From JBPYFK01 sp051984675 (GTDB lineage Bacteria; Actinomycetota; Actinomycetes; Mycobacteriales; Pseudonocardiaceae), in assembly GCA_051984675.1 (NCBI GenBank), contig JBPYFK010000061.1, positions 1 to 43,469 on the forward strand: a DNA stretch of 43,469 nucleotides, given 5' to 3'. The notes under the pieces were generated by a model. It did no database searches. It was not told where the DNA came from and saw only the letters and a list, made by a program, of their open reading frames with translations. The translations under genes and the position numbers were made by a program. Within the stretch, counting starts at the first letter, position 1, and every line of letters starts with the position of its first letter. Positions 15,850-24,154 of this stretch are shown piece by piece.

Positions 15850-16512
15850 ATGCCAGCCGCGCACGATGACCTGCTGCGCCGGGCAGCCGAGTCCGACCTG
15901 CCCGACGACGAGACCGCTGGCCGCATCCTGGGCGGCGCGTTGCGGCAGGCCGAGGACTTCGGCCTGCGCCGGTTCACCGTCGACGACGTGGCCCGCCGGG
16001 CCGGTGTCTCGCGCGTGACGATCTACCGGTACTTCCCCAAGAAGGACCGGCTGGTCAACGCCATGATCATGCACGAGCTACGGCGGTTCCTGACCAAGGT
16101 CGACGGCGTCATCGCCGGCCAGCCCACGCCGGAGGCGAAGCTGGCCGAGGGACTCACCTTCTGCCTGGCCTACCTGCGCGGCCACCGCCTGCTCAACCGG
16201 CTCCTGCGCACCGAGCCCGAACTCATCCTCCCGCACCTGACCACGCGGGCCAGCGACCTGGTCGCGGCCGCCCGCGGCTGGATCGCGGGACACATTCACG
16301 CCGAGATCGCCGCCGGTCACCTCGCGCTGCCGGACGGGGACGTCGACGGCGCCGCCGAACTCATCGTCCGCGCCGTCATCTCGCTCGTGCTCACTCCCGA
16401 CACCGTGCTGCCCGTCGACTCCGCACGGGGGCGGCAACGGATCGTCGACCTCTACCTCACACCGATCGTCCGGGCGCTCCGCCCCCAACGACGAGTGGGC
16501 CCCCAACGATGA
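15850..16512 (+). CDS. TetR-family regulator
   Basis: A 220-aa protein. The HTH is at residues about 25-70 (RILGGALRQAEDFGLRRFTV, RRAGVSRVTIYRYFPKKDRL). The rest is the helical ligand-binding and dimer domain (LLNRLLRTEPELILPHL, ELIVRAVISLVLTPDTVLP). A GTG lies directly before the ATG; GGGG precedes both. It faces the AurF-like diiron oxygenase and probably represses it and itself through the palindrome between them. Ligand unknown. Confidence 0.87.
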   Translation: MPAAHDDLLRRAAESDLPDDETAGRILGGALRQAEDFGLRRFTVDDVARRAGVSRVTIYRYFPKKDRLVNAMIMHELRRFLTKVDGVIAGQPTPEAKLAEGLTFCLAYLRGHRLLNRLLRTEPELILPHLTTRASDLVAAARGWIAGHIHAEIAAGHLALPDGDVDGAAELIVRAVISLVLTPDTVLPVDSARGRQRIVDLYLTPIVRALRPQRRVGPQR

Positions 16513-16542
16513 CGGCCCGCGAAGGCGATGTAGGGACCGTGC

Positions 16543-16965
16543 TCACGCCGGCGGCAGCACGCCGTCCTCCACGAGTCCACTGTAGATCGCTTCGCTCACC
16601 GTCCGAAGCGCCGACAGCGGGCGGATCATCACCGTGAATGTGCTGATGAGATCCCGGTCGTTGAGCTGCAGGAGATCGATTCCCTCGACCGACCTGCCGT
16701 TGACCGTGGTGCGGAAGTGCAGCATGTGCGTTTCCACCTCCGGGCCACCGTCGCCTTCCTCGCCACGTCCCGTCAACTGACCGACGTACCGGAAGTCCTG
16801 GAAAGTGCGCTGCAGGACGTTGAACAGCGCCCCGACGACCTCGATGCCCTCGAACGGCTGGAACTTCACCGGGCTGAAGAACCGGACGTCCGGGTCGAAC
16901 AGTCGCAGTCCGGCACGGAGATCCCCGCTTTCCACTGCCGCACGGAACTTCTCCGCTGCGCTCAT
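16543..16965 (-). CDS. SnoaL/NTF2-like fold protein
   Basis: A 140-aa protein with an NTF2-like cone fold: MSAAEKFRAAVESGDLRAGL, FDPDVRFFSPVKFQPFEG, then paired strands ending in VEGIDLLQLNDRDLISTFTV. Members act as isomerases, cyclases or simple ligand-binding proteins; no catalytic pair can be assigned, so function is open. ATG 16965 has AGGAGGAC just upstream and starts 8 nt after the fadH stop, so it is the third gene of the padR-fadH operon and may act on a product of the reductase. Confidence 0.8.
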   Translation of the reverse strand: MSAAEKFRAAVESGDLRAGLRLFDPDVRFFSPVKFQPFEGIEVVGALFNVLQRTFQDFRYVGQLTGRGEEGDGGPEVETHMLHFRTTVNGRSVEGIDLLQLNDRDLISTFTVMIRPLSALRTVSEAIYSGLVEDGVLPPA

Positions 16966-16973
16966 CTGTCCTC

Positions 16974-19001
16974 CTAGACGGTCGCCGCGAGCCGGGTGCC
17001 CTGGTCGATCGCACGCTTGGCGTCGAGTTCGGCGGCGAGCTCCGCACCACCGATGACGTGCGTGACGACGCCCTGACCGATCAGCTCGTCCGCGAGGTCG
17101 CGGACCGATTCCTGGCCAGCGCAGATCACGACGCTGTCCACTTCGAGGACTCGCGCCCGCTCGCGCTTGGGACCGAACGAGATGTGCAACCCGGCATCGT
17201 CGATCTTCTCGTAGTTGACGCCGGTGATCTGCTCGACGCCCTTGGCCTTCAGCGCGGCCCGATGCACCCAGCCGGTGGTCTTGCCCAAGCCCTTGCCGAT
17301 CTTGGAGGTCTTGCGCTGCAGCAGGTACACCTGCCGGGGGGACTGTTCCGGCTTCGCCTCGGTGAGCCCACCGGGTGCCAGCCCGGGGTCCGTGACACCC
17401 CATTCCGCCTGCCAGGCTTCCAGGTCGAGCGTGGGCGACTCGGCGTGCGTGAGGAATTCGCTGACGTCGACGCCGATTCCGCCAGCCCCCACCACGGCGA
17501 CTCGATCACCGGTGGGCCTGCCATGCCGAACCGCGTCCACATAGGACATCACGGACGTGTGCTCGATACCGGGGATGTTCGGCACCCGGGGAGTCACCCC
17601 AGTGGCGATGACGACCTCATCGAAACCACGAGCAACCAGGTCCGCCGCGCTGACCCGGGTCTTCAGGTGCAGCGTCACACCGGTGCGCTCGATCTGCCGG
17701 TGGTAGTACCGGATGGTCTCGGCGAACTCCTCCTTGCCGGGGATACGGCGGGCGATGCCGAACTGGCCGCCGATGTCGTCATTCGCCTCGAAGAGATCCA
17801 CCTGGTGCCCGCGCTCGGCAAGCCCGACCGCTGCGGACAGTCCAGCGGGACCGGCACCGACGACGGCGACCTTCTTGACCCGCCGGGTCGGCAGCAGGTT
17901 CAGCTCGGTTTCGTTGCCGGCACGCGGGTTGAGCAGGCAGGATGCCTTCTTCGCGGAGAAGGTGTGGTCCAGGCATGCCTGATTGCAGGCAATGCAGGTG
18001 TTGATCTCGTCCGCCCGGCCGCTGGCTGCCTTCCCCACCCATTCCGGGTCCGCCAGCAGTGGACGCGCCATCGAGATCAGGTCGGCGTCGCCGCGTTCGA
18101 GCACTTCCTCGGCCACCTGCGGCATGTTGATCCGGTTCGACGCGACCACCGGGATGGTCACGTGTGGCCGGAGCTTGCCGGTCACGTTGGTGAACGCCGC
18201 CTTCGGAACCGACGTGACGATGGTCGGCACCCGGGACTCGTGCCAGCCAATTCCGGTGTTGATGATCGTCGCGCCCGCGGCCTCGACCTCCCGGGCCAGA
18301 GCGACGACCTCGTCCCAGGTCTGGCCCTCCGGCACGAAGTCCACCATGGACAGTCGGTAGACGATGATGAAATCGTCACCGACGGCCGCACGCACTCCCC
18401 GCACGATGTCCACGGCGAGCCGCCGCCGGTTCTCCGGTGAACCACCCCAGCGGTCGGTGCGCTTGTTGGTCCGGGGCGCGAGGAACTGGTTGATGAAATA
18501 GCCCTCCGAACCCATGATCTCGACTCCGTCATAGCCGGCCTCCCGCGCGAGCGCCGCCGCGCGGGCGAACGCCGAGATCTGCGCCCGCACGCCGCGGTCG
18601 GAGAGGCCGCGCGGGCGGAACGGGTTGATCGGAGCCTTGATCGCGGACGCGGACGCCGACCACGGGTGGTAGGAGTAGCGGCCGGCGTGCAGCAACTGCA
18701 TCGCGATCTTGCCGCCCTCGTCGTGCACGGCCGCCGTGACCTGCCGGTGCTCGCGTGCCTCGGCACGGGTGGTCAGTTTCGAGGCGAAGGGATACAACCA
18801 ACCGGTCCGGTTCGGCGCGAAACCGCCGGTGACCATCAGGCCGACCCCACCGCGCGCCCGCTCGGCGAAATACGCCGCCAGCTTGGGGAGGTCCTTCCCG
18901 CGGTCCTCCATACCGGTGTGCATCGACCCCATGACCACACGGTTCCGCAGCGTCGTGAAGCCCAGGTCCAGTGGCGCCAGCAGGTTCGGGTAATCGTTCA
19001 T
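16974..19001 (-). CDS. fadH: NADPH-dependent 2,4-dienoyl-CoA reductase-like flavoprotein
   Basis: A 675-aa enzyme of the usual FadH length. Residues 1-330 are an Old Yellow Enzyme FMN barrel (LLAPLDLGFTTLRNRVVMGS, LLHAGRY, GVEIMGSEGYFINQFLAP). Cys336, Cys339, Cys343 and Cys355 (CIACNQAC ... C) bind a 4Fe-4S cluster. Residues about 375-670 hold the FAD and NAD(P) domains (VAVVGAGPAGLSAA, RVAVVGAGGIGVDVSEFL). The family passes electrons from NADPH via FAD, FeS and FMN to a conjugated double bond, such as 2,4-dienoyl-CoA from unsaturated fatty acids; relatives act on amines or other enoates, so the exact substrate is not certain. The start overlaps the padR stop (ATGA). Confidence 0.9.
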   Translation of the reverse strand: MNDYPNLLAPLDLGFTTLRNRVVMGSMHTGMEDRGKDLPKLAAYFAERARGGVGLMVTGGFAPNRTGWLYPFASKLTTRAEAREHRQVTAAVHDEGGKIAMQLLHAGRYSYHPWSASASAIKAPINPFRPRGLSDRGVRAQISAFARAAALAREAGYDGVEIMGSEGYFINQFLAPRTNKRTDRWGGSPENRRRLAVDIVRGVRAAVGDDFIIVYRLSMVDFVPEGQTWDEVVALAREVEAAGATIINTGIGWHESRVPTIVTSVPKAAFTNVTGKLRPHVTIPVVASNRINMPQVAEEVLERGDADLISMARPLLADPEWVGKAASGRADEINTCIACNQACLDHTFSAKKASCLLNPRAGNETELNLLPTRRVKKVAVVGAGPAGLSAAVGLAERGHQVDLFEANDDIGGQFGIARRIPGKEEFAETIRYYHRQIERTGVTLHLKTRVSAADLVARGFDEVVIATGVTPRVPNIPGIEHTSVMSYVDAVRHGRPTGDRVAVVGAGGIGVDVSEFLTHAESPTLDLEAWQAEWGVTDPGLAPGGLTEAKPEQSPRQVYLLQRKTSKIGKGLGKTTGWVHRAALKAKGVEQITGVNYEKIDDAGLHISFGPKRERARVLEVDSVVICAGQESVRDLADELIGQGVVTHVIGGAELAAELDAKRAIDQGTRLAATV

Positions 19002-19597
19002 CGGTCGTCATGTCCTCCGGTCGGCCGGTCGCTGGGCTCGGTGCTGGACTGATCGCTGGGCTGGTCACGCCGCAGGGCTTCGAGCATCTCGTCACACCAG
19101 TCCACGAACCCCTGCTCGGCACGAATCCCGCCGCGCAGAACCAGGTACTGATGCAGGCGTTGGCCGGAGATCCGGGTTCGGTCGGGAAAGTCCCGCTCCT
19201 CGATCATGCGGTAGACGTCGAGGCGCTCCGCGTGCCGCGACCGGTGGCGGGCGATCTCGTCGAGCAGCGCGGTGATGTTGCCGAACGACGCCCCGCGCAC
19301 CTTCACCCCGAGTTCGGAGCGCAGCACGACGGGTTCGACCGGTTCGGCCAGCCAGCGCGCCAGCTCGGCCCGGCCCTCGGCGTCCACCCGGTACACCTTC
19401 TTGTCCGGGCGCCCCTCCTGTGGCACCTCGGCACAGGACACCCAGCCGAGATCCACCATCCGCTTCAGCGTCCGGTAGATCTGCTGGTGGGTAGCGGCCC
19501 AGAAGAACCCGATGGACTTGTCGAAGCGGCGAGCCAGCTCGTATCCGGACCCCGAGCGCTCCTCCAGCGACACCAGGATCGCGTGCTCCAACGCCAT
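18998..19597 (-). CDS. PadR-family transcriptional regulator
   Basis: A 199-aa PadR protein. The winged HTH is at residues 1-80 (MALEHAILVSLEERSGSGYELARRF, ATHQQIYRTLKRMVDLGWV, EGRPDKKVYRVDAEGRAEL) and the C-terminal Vir-like helical domain follows. ATG 19597 matches the usual family start; a longer frame from 19618 would run into the operator repeats, so it is less likely. The stop overlaps the fadH start by 4 bp. It probably represses its own operon (padR-fadH-SnoaL-like) through the TGCAACTA repeats upstream, and is released by an aromatic or fatty-acyl compound; the ligand is unknown. Confidence 0.88.
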   Translation of the reverse strand: MALEHAILVSLEERSGSGYELARRFDKSIGFFWAATHQQIYRTLKRMVDLGWVSCAEVPQEGRPDKKVYRVDAEGRAELARWLAEPVEPVVLRSELGVKVRGASFGNITALLDEIARHRSRHAERLDVYRMIEERDFPDRTRISGQRLHQYLVLRGGIRAEQGFVDWCDEMLEALRRDQPSDQSSTEPSDRPTGGHDDR

Positions 19598-19613
19598 GCC
19601 GGGCACGCTACTA

Positions 19614-19642
19614 TGCAACTAAGTGCAGTGCAACTAGTTGCA
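19614..19642. promoter_or_regulatory. PadR operator candidate: TGCAACTA direct copy plus perfect palindrome
   Basis: TGCAACTAGTTGCA at 19629-19642 is a perfect 14-bp palindrome, and its half TGCAACTA recurs at 19614-19621. They lie 17-45 nt upstream of the padR start, where the promoter should be. Confidence 0.65.
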
Positions 19643-19915
19643 TATATGGCCCATGCTGTTACGACGTGCCACGTCGGCCGCGTTGACTGAATGTCGCTCT
19701 CCGGGCTGTCGTGCCGCATGCCCAAGGGAAGCGGGCTTTCCCTTGCCACCGAATGGCTTTCGCCCACCATGCGCGATCGTCTCATGTGGATCTTCAGGCT
19801 CGTGGCGGCCAACCACGCGAGTCCCCGGCTCGCGCACTCGCTCGGCCGTTTGAACAACGGGTTCAGGGCGAGTCGCCGCAGGGTGCACCTCGGCGAGCCG
19901 GCGTAGCGTGAGGTC

Positions 19916-22327
19916 ATGGTGACAGCGGCCAGCAGGAGCGCTCGGCCGGGTGCGGGCGGTCTTCCGGCCGAGGTGACGACCTTCGTCGGCCGCCGGCAGG
20001 AGATCAATGCGATCAAGGGGCTGCTGTCCGACTCCCGGTGCGTGACCCTGACCGGTGCCGGCGGCGTGGGCAAGACCCGGCTCGCGCTCAAGGTCGCAGC
20101 CAGCGTCCGACGCACCTACCACGATCAGACGTACTTCATCGAGCTCGCGCAGCTCCGGGAGGCGACGCTGCTCGCCAGCGTGGTGGCCGACCAGCTCGGC
20201 CTGCGCAACCAGTCGTCACGGCCCGCGCTGGACGTGATCGTCGATCACCTGCGCGACCGCGAGCTGTTGCTGGTGCTGGACAACTGCGAGCACCTGATCG
20301 ACGAGTGCGCCAGGTTGGTCAACGTGCTGCTGCACGCCTGCCGGGGGTTGCACGTGATCGCCACGAGCCGGCAGTCCCTGGGCATCGGGGGTGAAAGCGT
20401 CTTCGCGGTGCCCCCGCTGCCGGTGCCCCCGCTGCCCGCGGCGCACTTTCCCGGCGAGGGCTCCGCGCGTCCGCCGCCGCTGGACGAACTGCGGCACTAC
20501 GACTCGGTACAGCTCTTCCTTGATCGTGTCCGCGCCGTCATGCCGAACTACGAGCTGACATCCGAGGACACCGCGGCGCTGGTGCGGCTGTGTCACCACG
20601 TCGACGGGCTTCCGCTGGCCCTGGAGCTGGCTGCGGTCGCGATGCGCACGCTGTCGCTTCCCCAACTGGAGGAACGACTCAGCCACGGTCGACCACTGGC
20701 CCCGCGCCCCAGGGGCATGCCGGAACGCCATCAGGCACTGCGCAACCTGATCGAGTGGAGCTACCGGCTGTGCACCGAACGGGAGCGGTTGGCCTGGGAG
20801 CGGACGTCGGTGTTCAGCGGAACGTTCGACCTGGACACCGCCGAGCACGTCGCCAGCAACGGCGACCTGCGCGCGGCGGACGTGCTCGACCTCGTGGACT
20901 CGCTGGTCGACAAGTCGATCCTGACGCGCGAGGAGCACCAGGGCACCGTCCGCTACCGTTTGCTGGACCTGCTGCGGGAGTTCGGGCAGGAGAAGCTGAT
21001 CGCGTCCGGGCAACTGGAGCGCATCCGCCACCGGCTGCGCGACTGGTACTCGGGCCTGACCGAGCGGTTCGACGCCGAGTGGCTCGGGCCGGACCAGGGC
21101 AGCTGGATCGAGCGGTTGCGGCGGGACCACGCCAACCTGCGCGTGGCACTGGATTTCTGCGCCACCGAGCCGGGCGAGGCGCGTCGCGGGCTGCGGATGG
21201 TCTCCCAGATCCACGAGTACTGGTCCGTTCGCGGCTTCCACACCGAGGCCCGGTACTGGCTGGACCGGATGCTTCCGGCCGTGCCTGAACCGGTGCCGGA
21301 ACGGCTGTCTGGGCTACGGCTGGACGCCTGGTTCGCGCTCATGCAGGGCGAAGCCGCCGACGAGTTGTTCCGGGAGGCGGTCACCCTGGCCGAGCGGCTC
21401 GGCGAGCGGTCCGAGGCCGCCCACCTGGCGGATGCGCCGGGCATGGTGGCCCTGGTCCGCGGGGACCTCGACCGGGCGGAGAAGAGGTTCACCGACGCGC
21501 TGTCGTTGTTCCGCGCGGCCCGGAACGTGCGAGGTGAGGTTCACGCGTTGTTCCATCTGGGCCTGGCGGTGGGCCTCAAGGACGAGCGCGAGCGTGGCAT
21601 TGCCCTGCTCAGCGAGTCCGTTGCCAAGACGACCGAGTACGGCGACGTGTACTGGCGGTCGTGGGCGCTGTGGGGTATCGCCGAGGTCGAGTCGCTCCAC
21701 GGTGACCTCGGTCGCGCGCACGAGGCCGGTCAAAGTGCTCTGCGGCTGCAGAAGTCGCTGGACAACAGGTTCACCATGGCCTTCACACTCGACACCCTGG
21801 CCGGCATTGCCGCGCTCCGAGACCAGCACCATCGGGCGGCCACGCTGTTCGGCTGCGCGGCAGCGGTGTGGGAGGCGGTCGGCACGTCAGCGGCCAACTT
21901 CGGGCTCGTGGGAACCGTGCACGACGACCGGGTGGACCGCGCCCGCCAGGCACTCGGCGCGAAAGCCTACGACCAGTCGTTCGAACGCGGTTACGCGCTT
22001 CCGACAGGCTCCGCGATCGACTACGGGCTAGAAACCCCGGAGCTGGGTCAGCGGAAGGCAGTGCCAGTGTCCCCGAGCAGGGATGACCGAAGCAGAACCG
22101 CGCAGGGGAGCGCTCTGACCCGCCGGGAGCGGGAAATCGCCAACCTGGTCGCCCAGGGCTACACCAACAAGGACATCGCGAAGAGGCTGTTCATCGCACA
22201 GCGCACTGCGGAAGCGCACGTGGAGAACATTCTCATCAAACTGGGTTTCACCTCGCGGGCACAGGTCGCCACCTGGGTGATCGAGAACGCCAAGCAGGAC
22301 AACGGTTCCGACCACGAACCACAGTAG
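19916..22327 (+). CDS. Large ATPase-LuxR regulator (STAND type)
   Basis: An 803-aa protein. Residues about 20-330 are an NB-ARC/AAA-like ATPase: Walker A GAGGVGKT (47-54), Walker B LLLVLDNCEHL, and the HVIATSR sensor. A region of about 350 residues with TPR-like helices follows (residues 380-700). The C-terminus (about 735-790) is a LuxR/NarL HTH: LTRREREIANLVAQGYTNKD, RTAEAHVENILIKLGF. This is the architecture of STAND regulators that oligomerise on ATP and ligand binding and then activate transcription. ATG 19916 is followed directly by GTG 19919, either of which could start. It reads in the same direction as the S53 gene 148 bp downstream and may control it. The input signal is unknown. 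Confidence 0.88.
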   Translation: MVTAASRSARPGAGGLPAEVTTFVGRRQEINAIKGLLSDSRCVTLTGAGGVGKTRLALKVAASVRRTYHDQTYFIELAQLREATLLASVVADQLGLRNQSSRPALDVIVDHLRDRELLLVLDNCEHLIDECARLVNVLLHACRGLHVIATSRQSLGIGGESVFAVPPLPVPPLPAAHFPGEGSARPPPLDELRHYDSVQLFLDRVRAVMPNYELTSEDTAALVRLCHHVDGLPLALELAAVAMRTLSLPQLEERLSHGRPLAPRPRGMPERHQALRNLIEWSYRLCTERERLAWERTSVFSGTFDLDTAEHVASNGDLRAADVLDLVDSLVDKSILTREEHQGTVRYRLLDLLREFGQEKLIASGQLERIRHRLRDWYSGLTERFDAEWLGPDQGSWIERLRRDHANLRVALDFCATEPGEARRGLRMVSQIHEYWSVRGFHTEARYWLDRMLPAVPEPVPERLSGLRLDAWFALMQGEAADELFREAVTLAERLGERSEAAHLADAPGMVALVRGDLDRAEKRFTDALSLFRAARNVRGEVHALFHLGLAVGLKDERERGIALLSESVAKTTEYGDVYWRSWALWGIAEVESLHGDLGRAHEAGQSALRLQKSLDNRFTMAFTLDTLAGIAALRDQHHRAATLFGCAAAVWEAVGTSAANFGLVGTVHDDRVDRARQALGAKAYDQSFERGYALPTGSAIDYGLETPELGQRKAVPVSPSRDDRSRTAQGSALTRREREIANLVAQGYTNKDIAKRLFIAQRTAEAHVENILIKLGFTSRAQVATWVIENAKQDNGSDHEPQ

Positions 22328-22475
22328 ACGGTCGCGGTGGCTATGCCGACGCACCCAGTATCCGACTCTGATCAGGCGAATGTCCGGGACCGGCCACTGC
22401 GGCATTCGGGTAGAGCTGGCGTTGAATGCCCGAAACCTCTCGAATTCCGTCAGCGGCCGGAGCCAAGATCGGGGC

Positions 22476-24047
22476 ATGGCTGATGACGTGTCACTCACCG
22501 CGCTTTCCGGCAGCGCTCGCGCCCCGCTACCCCACGCCACCGAGGTCGGTCCGATCGACAGCTCGACCCGGATCGAACTCACCGTTTTCCTGCGTCGCCG
22601 GGCCGAGTTGCCCCGCGAACTCGTCGTGGGCCCGGACACCATCACCCGGCAGGAGCTGGCGGACCGGTACGGCGCCGACCCCGCGGATCTCGCGCTCCTC
22701 CGGGAGCATCTCGTCAGCGACGACATTCGGATCGTGGACACCGACCTCGGCGCCCGCCGCGTCCGCGTCTCCGGCACGATCGGCGCGCTGACCGGCGCGT
22801 TCGGGACGAGCGTGTCGTTGATCCGCAGCCTGCACCCGGTGACCGGAGGTTCGGTGGAACACCGTTACCGCAGTGGCGAACTTCGGATTCCAGCGGCTCT
22901 GGACGGGGTCGTCGAAGCAATCGTCGGATTCGACACCCGCCCGCAGGCCCGCACCCAGCACCGCGTGCTTGACGCCGCCGCGCCCGGAACCTCCTACACA
23001 CCACCGCAGTTAGGCACGATCTACAGGTTCCCGCAAGGCACCGACGGTTCCGGGCAGTCGGTCGCGATCCTCGAACTCGGCGGCGGATTCAGCCAGGGCG
23101 ACCTGGACGCCTACTTCCGGGGTCTGGGACTTCCGACGCCGGTCGTGCGGGCACAGGGCATTGACGGTGCCCAGAACCAGCCGGGCCAGGACCCGCAGGG
23201 TGCCGACGGCGAAGTGCTACTCGACATCGAAGTCATCGGCGGCCTCGCCCCTAAGGCGCAGCAGACGGTGTATTTCGCGCCGAACACGGACCAGGGCTTC
23301 CTGGACGCGGTGGCGGCGGCGGTGCACGCGAACCCGACGCCCGACGCGCTGAGCATCAGTTGGGGCCAGTCGGAGGACGCGTGGACCGCGCAGTCCCGGA
23401 ACGCGCTGGACAAGGACTTCGCCGACGCTGCCGCTCTGGGGGTGACGGTGTGCGCGGCGGCGGGAGACCGTGGCAGCGGCGACGGCGCACCGGATGGCGG
23501 CGCGCACGTGGACTTCCCCGCCTCCAGCCCGCATGTGCTGGCCTGCGGCGGCACGCGGCTGCAGGCAGACCCCGCGTCGGGGGCCGTGACATCGGAAACT
23601 GTGTGGAACGACGACCCCGCGCAGAGCGCGACCGGCGGTGGAGTCAGCGACGTCTTTCCGGTCCCGGACTGGCAGGGTCAGGCTGGCGTGCCGGTGCGTC
23701 AGGGCGGCGGTCCCGGGCGGGGTGTCCCGGATGTCGCCGCCGACGCCGACCCGAGCAGCGGCTACCAGGTCCTGGTCGACGGCCAGCGAACCGTCATCGG
23801 CGGGACGAGCGCCGTGGCTCCGCTGTGGGCGGCACTGGTCACGCGCCTGTCCCAGGCGCTGGGCCGGAAACTCGGCCTGCTCCAGCCGAAGCTGTATGCC
23901 GGTGTCGCGCCCGGCAAGGTCCAACCGGGGTTCCGCGACATCACGGACGGAAACAACGGCGCATACACCTCCGGTCCCGGCTGGGACGCGTGCACGGGAC
24001 TGGGCGTACCGGACGGGAACGCGCTCCGAGACGTCTTTTCGCGGTGA
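22476..24047 (+). CDS. Kumamolisin-type S53 peptidase with prodomain
   Basis: A 523-aa S53 proenzyme, clearly related to that at 9236. The prodomain spans about residues 20-160 (IELTVFLRRRAEL, RQELADRYGADPADLALL, VEAIVGFDTRPQA). Catalytic residues are Glu246 and Asp250 in GEVLLD, Asp331 in AAGDRG (the usual SGD is AGD here) and Ser445 in IGGTSAVAP. The C-terminal Ca2+ site DITDGNNGAY...GPGWDACTG is present. There is no signal peptide. Leucine 179 is encoded by TTA, a rare codon in this DNA. ATG 22476 (MADDVSLTAL) with GGGG just upstream is preferred over an earlier frame start at 22380, which lacks family similarity. Confidence 0.92.
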   Translation: MADDVSLTALSGSARAPLPHATEVGPIDSSTRIELTVFLRRRAELPRELVVGPDTITRQELADRYGADPADLALLREHLVSDDIRIVDTDLGARRVRVSGTIGALTGAFGTSVSLIRSLHPVTGGSVEHRYRSGELRIPAALDGVVEAIVGFDTRPQARTQHRVLDAAAPGTSYTPPQLGTIYRFPQGTDGSGQSVAILELGGGFSQGDLDAYFRGLGLPTPVVRAQGIDGAQNQPGQDPQGADGEVLLDIEVIGGLAPKAQQTVYFAPNTDQGFLDAVAAAVHANPTPDALSISWGQSEDAWTAQSRNALDKDFADAAALGVTVCAAAGDRGSGDGAPDGGAHVDFPASSPHVLACGGTRLQADPASGAVTSETVWNDDPAQSATGGGVSDVFPVPDWQGQAGVPVRQGGGPGRGVPDVAADADPSSGYQVLVDGQRTVIGGTSAVAPLWAALVTRLSQALGRKLGLLQPKLYAGVAPGKVQPGFRDITDGNNGAYTSGPGWDACTGLGVPDGNALRDVFSR

Positions 24048-24059
24048 AACAACAGGTTG

Positions 24060-24089
24060 CCCCGCCGGAGTTCGCACACTCGGGCGGGG
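24060..24089. terminator. Terminator-like hairpin after the third S53 gene
   Basis: CCCCGCC (24060-24066) pairs with GGCGGGG (24083-24089), and the inner GAGT/ACTC adds four more pairs after one mismatch. It lies 13 nt after the S53 stop and between convergent genes. Confidence 0.65.
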
Positions 24090-24154
24090 GCTATCCAATC
24101 CACTATGGACTTTGTGGAAACGATGCCGACCTGCTGCCAAACACAGCCTGCCGT

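Noticed and set aside
17058..18440. A 460-codon plus-strand frame opposite fadH
   Set aside because: No family motif and antisense to a complete flavoenzyme with FeS and FAD motifs.
19691..19906. A 71-codon frame between padR and the ATPase-LuxR gene
   Set aside because: No similarity to a known family, no good ribosome binding site, and overlapping frames of like length; the region is more likely leader and promoter.
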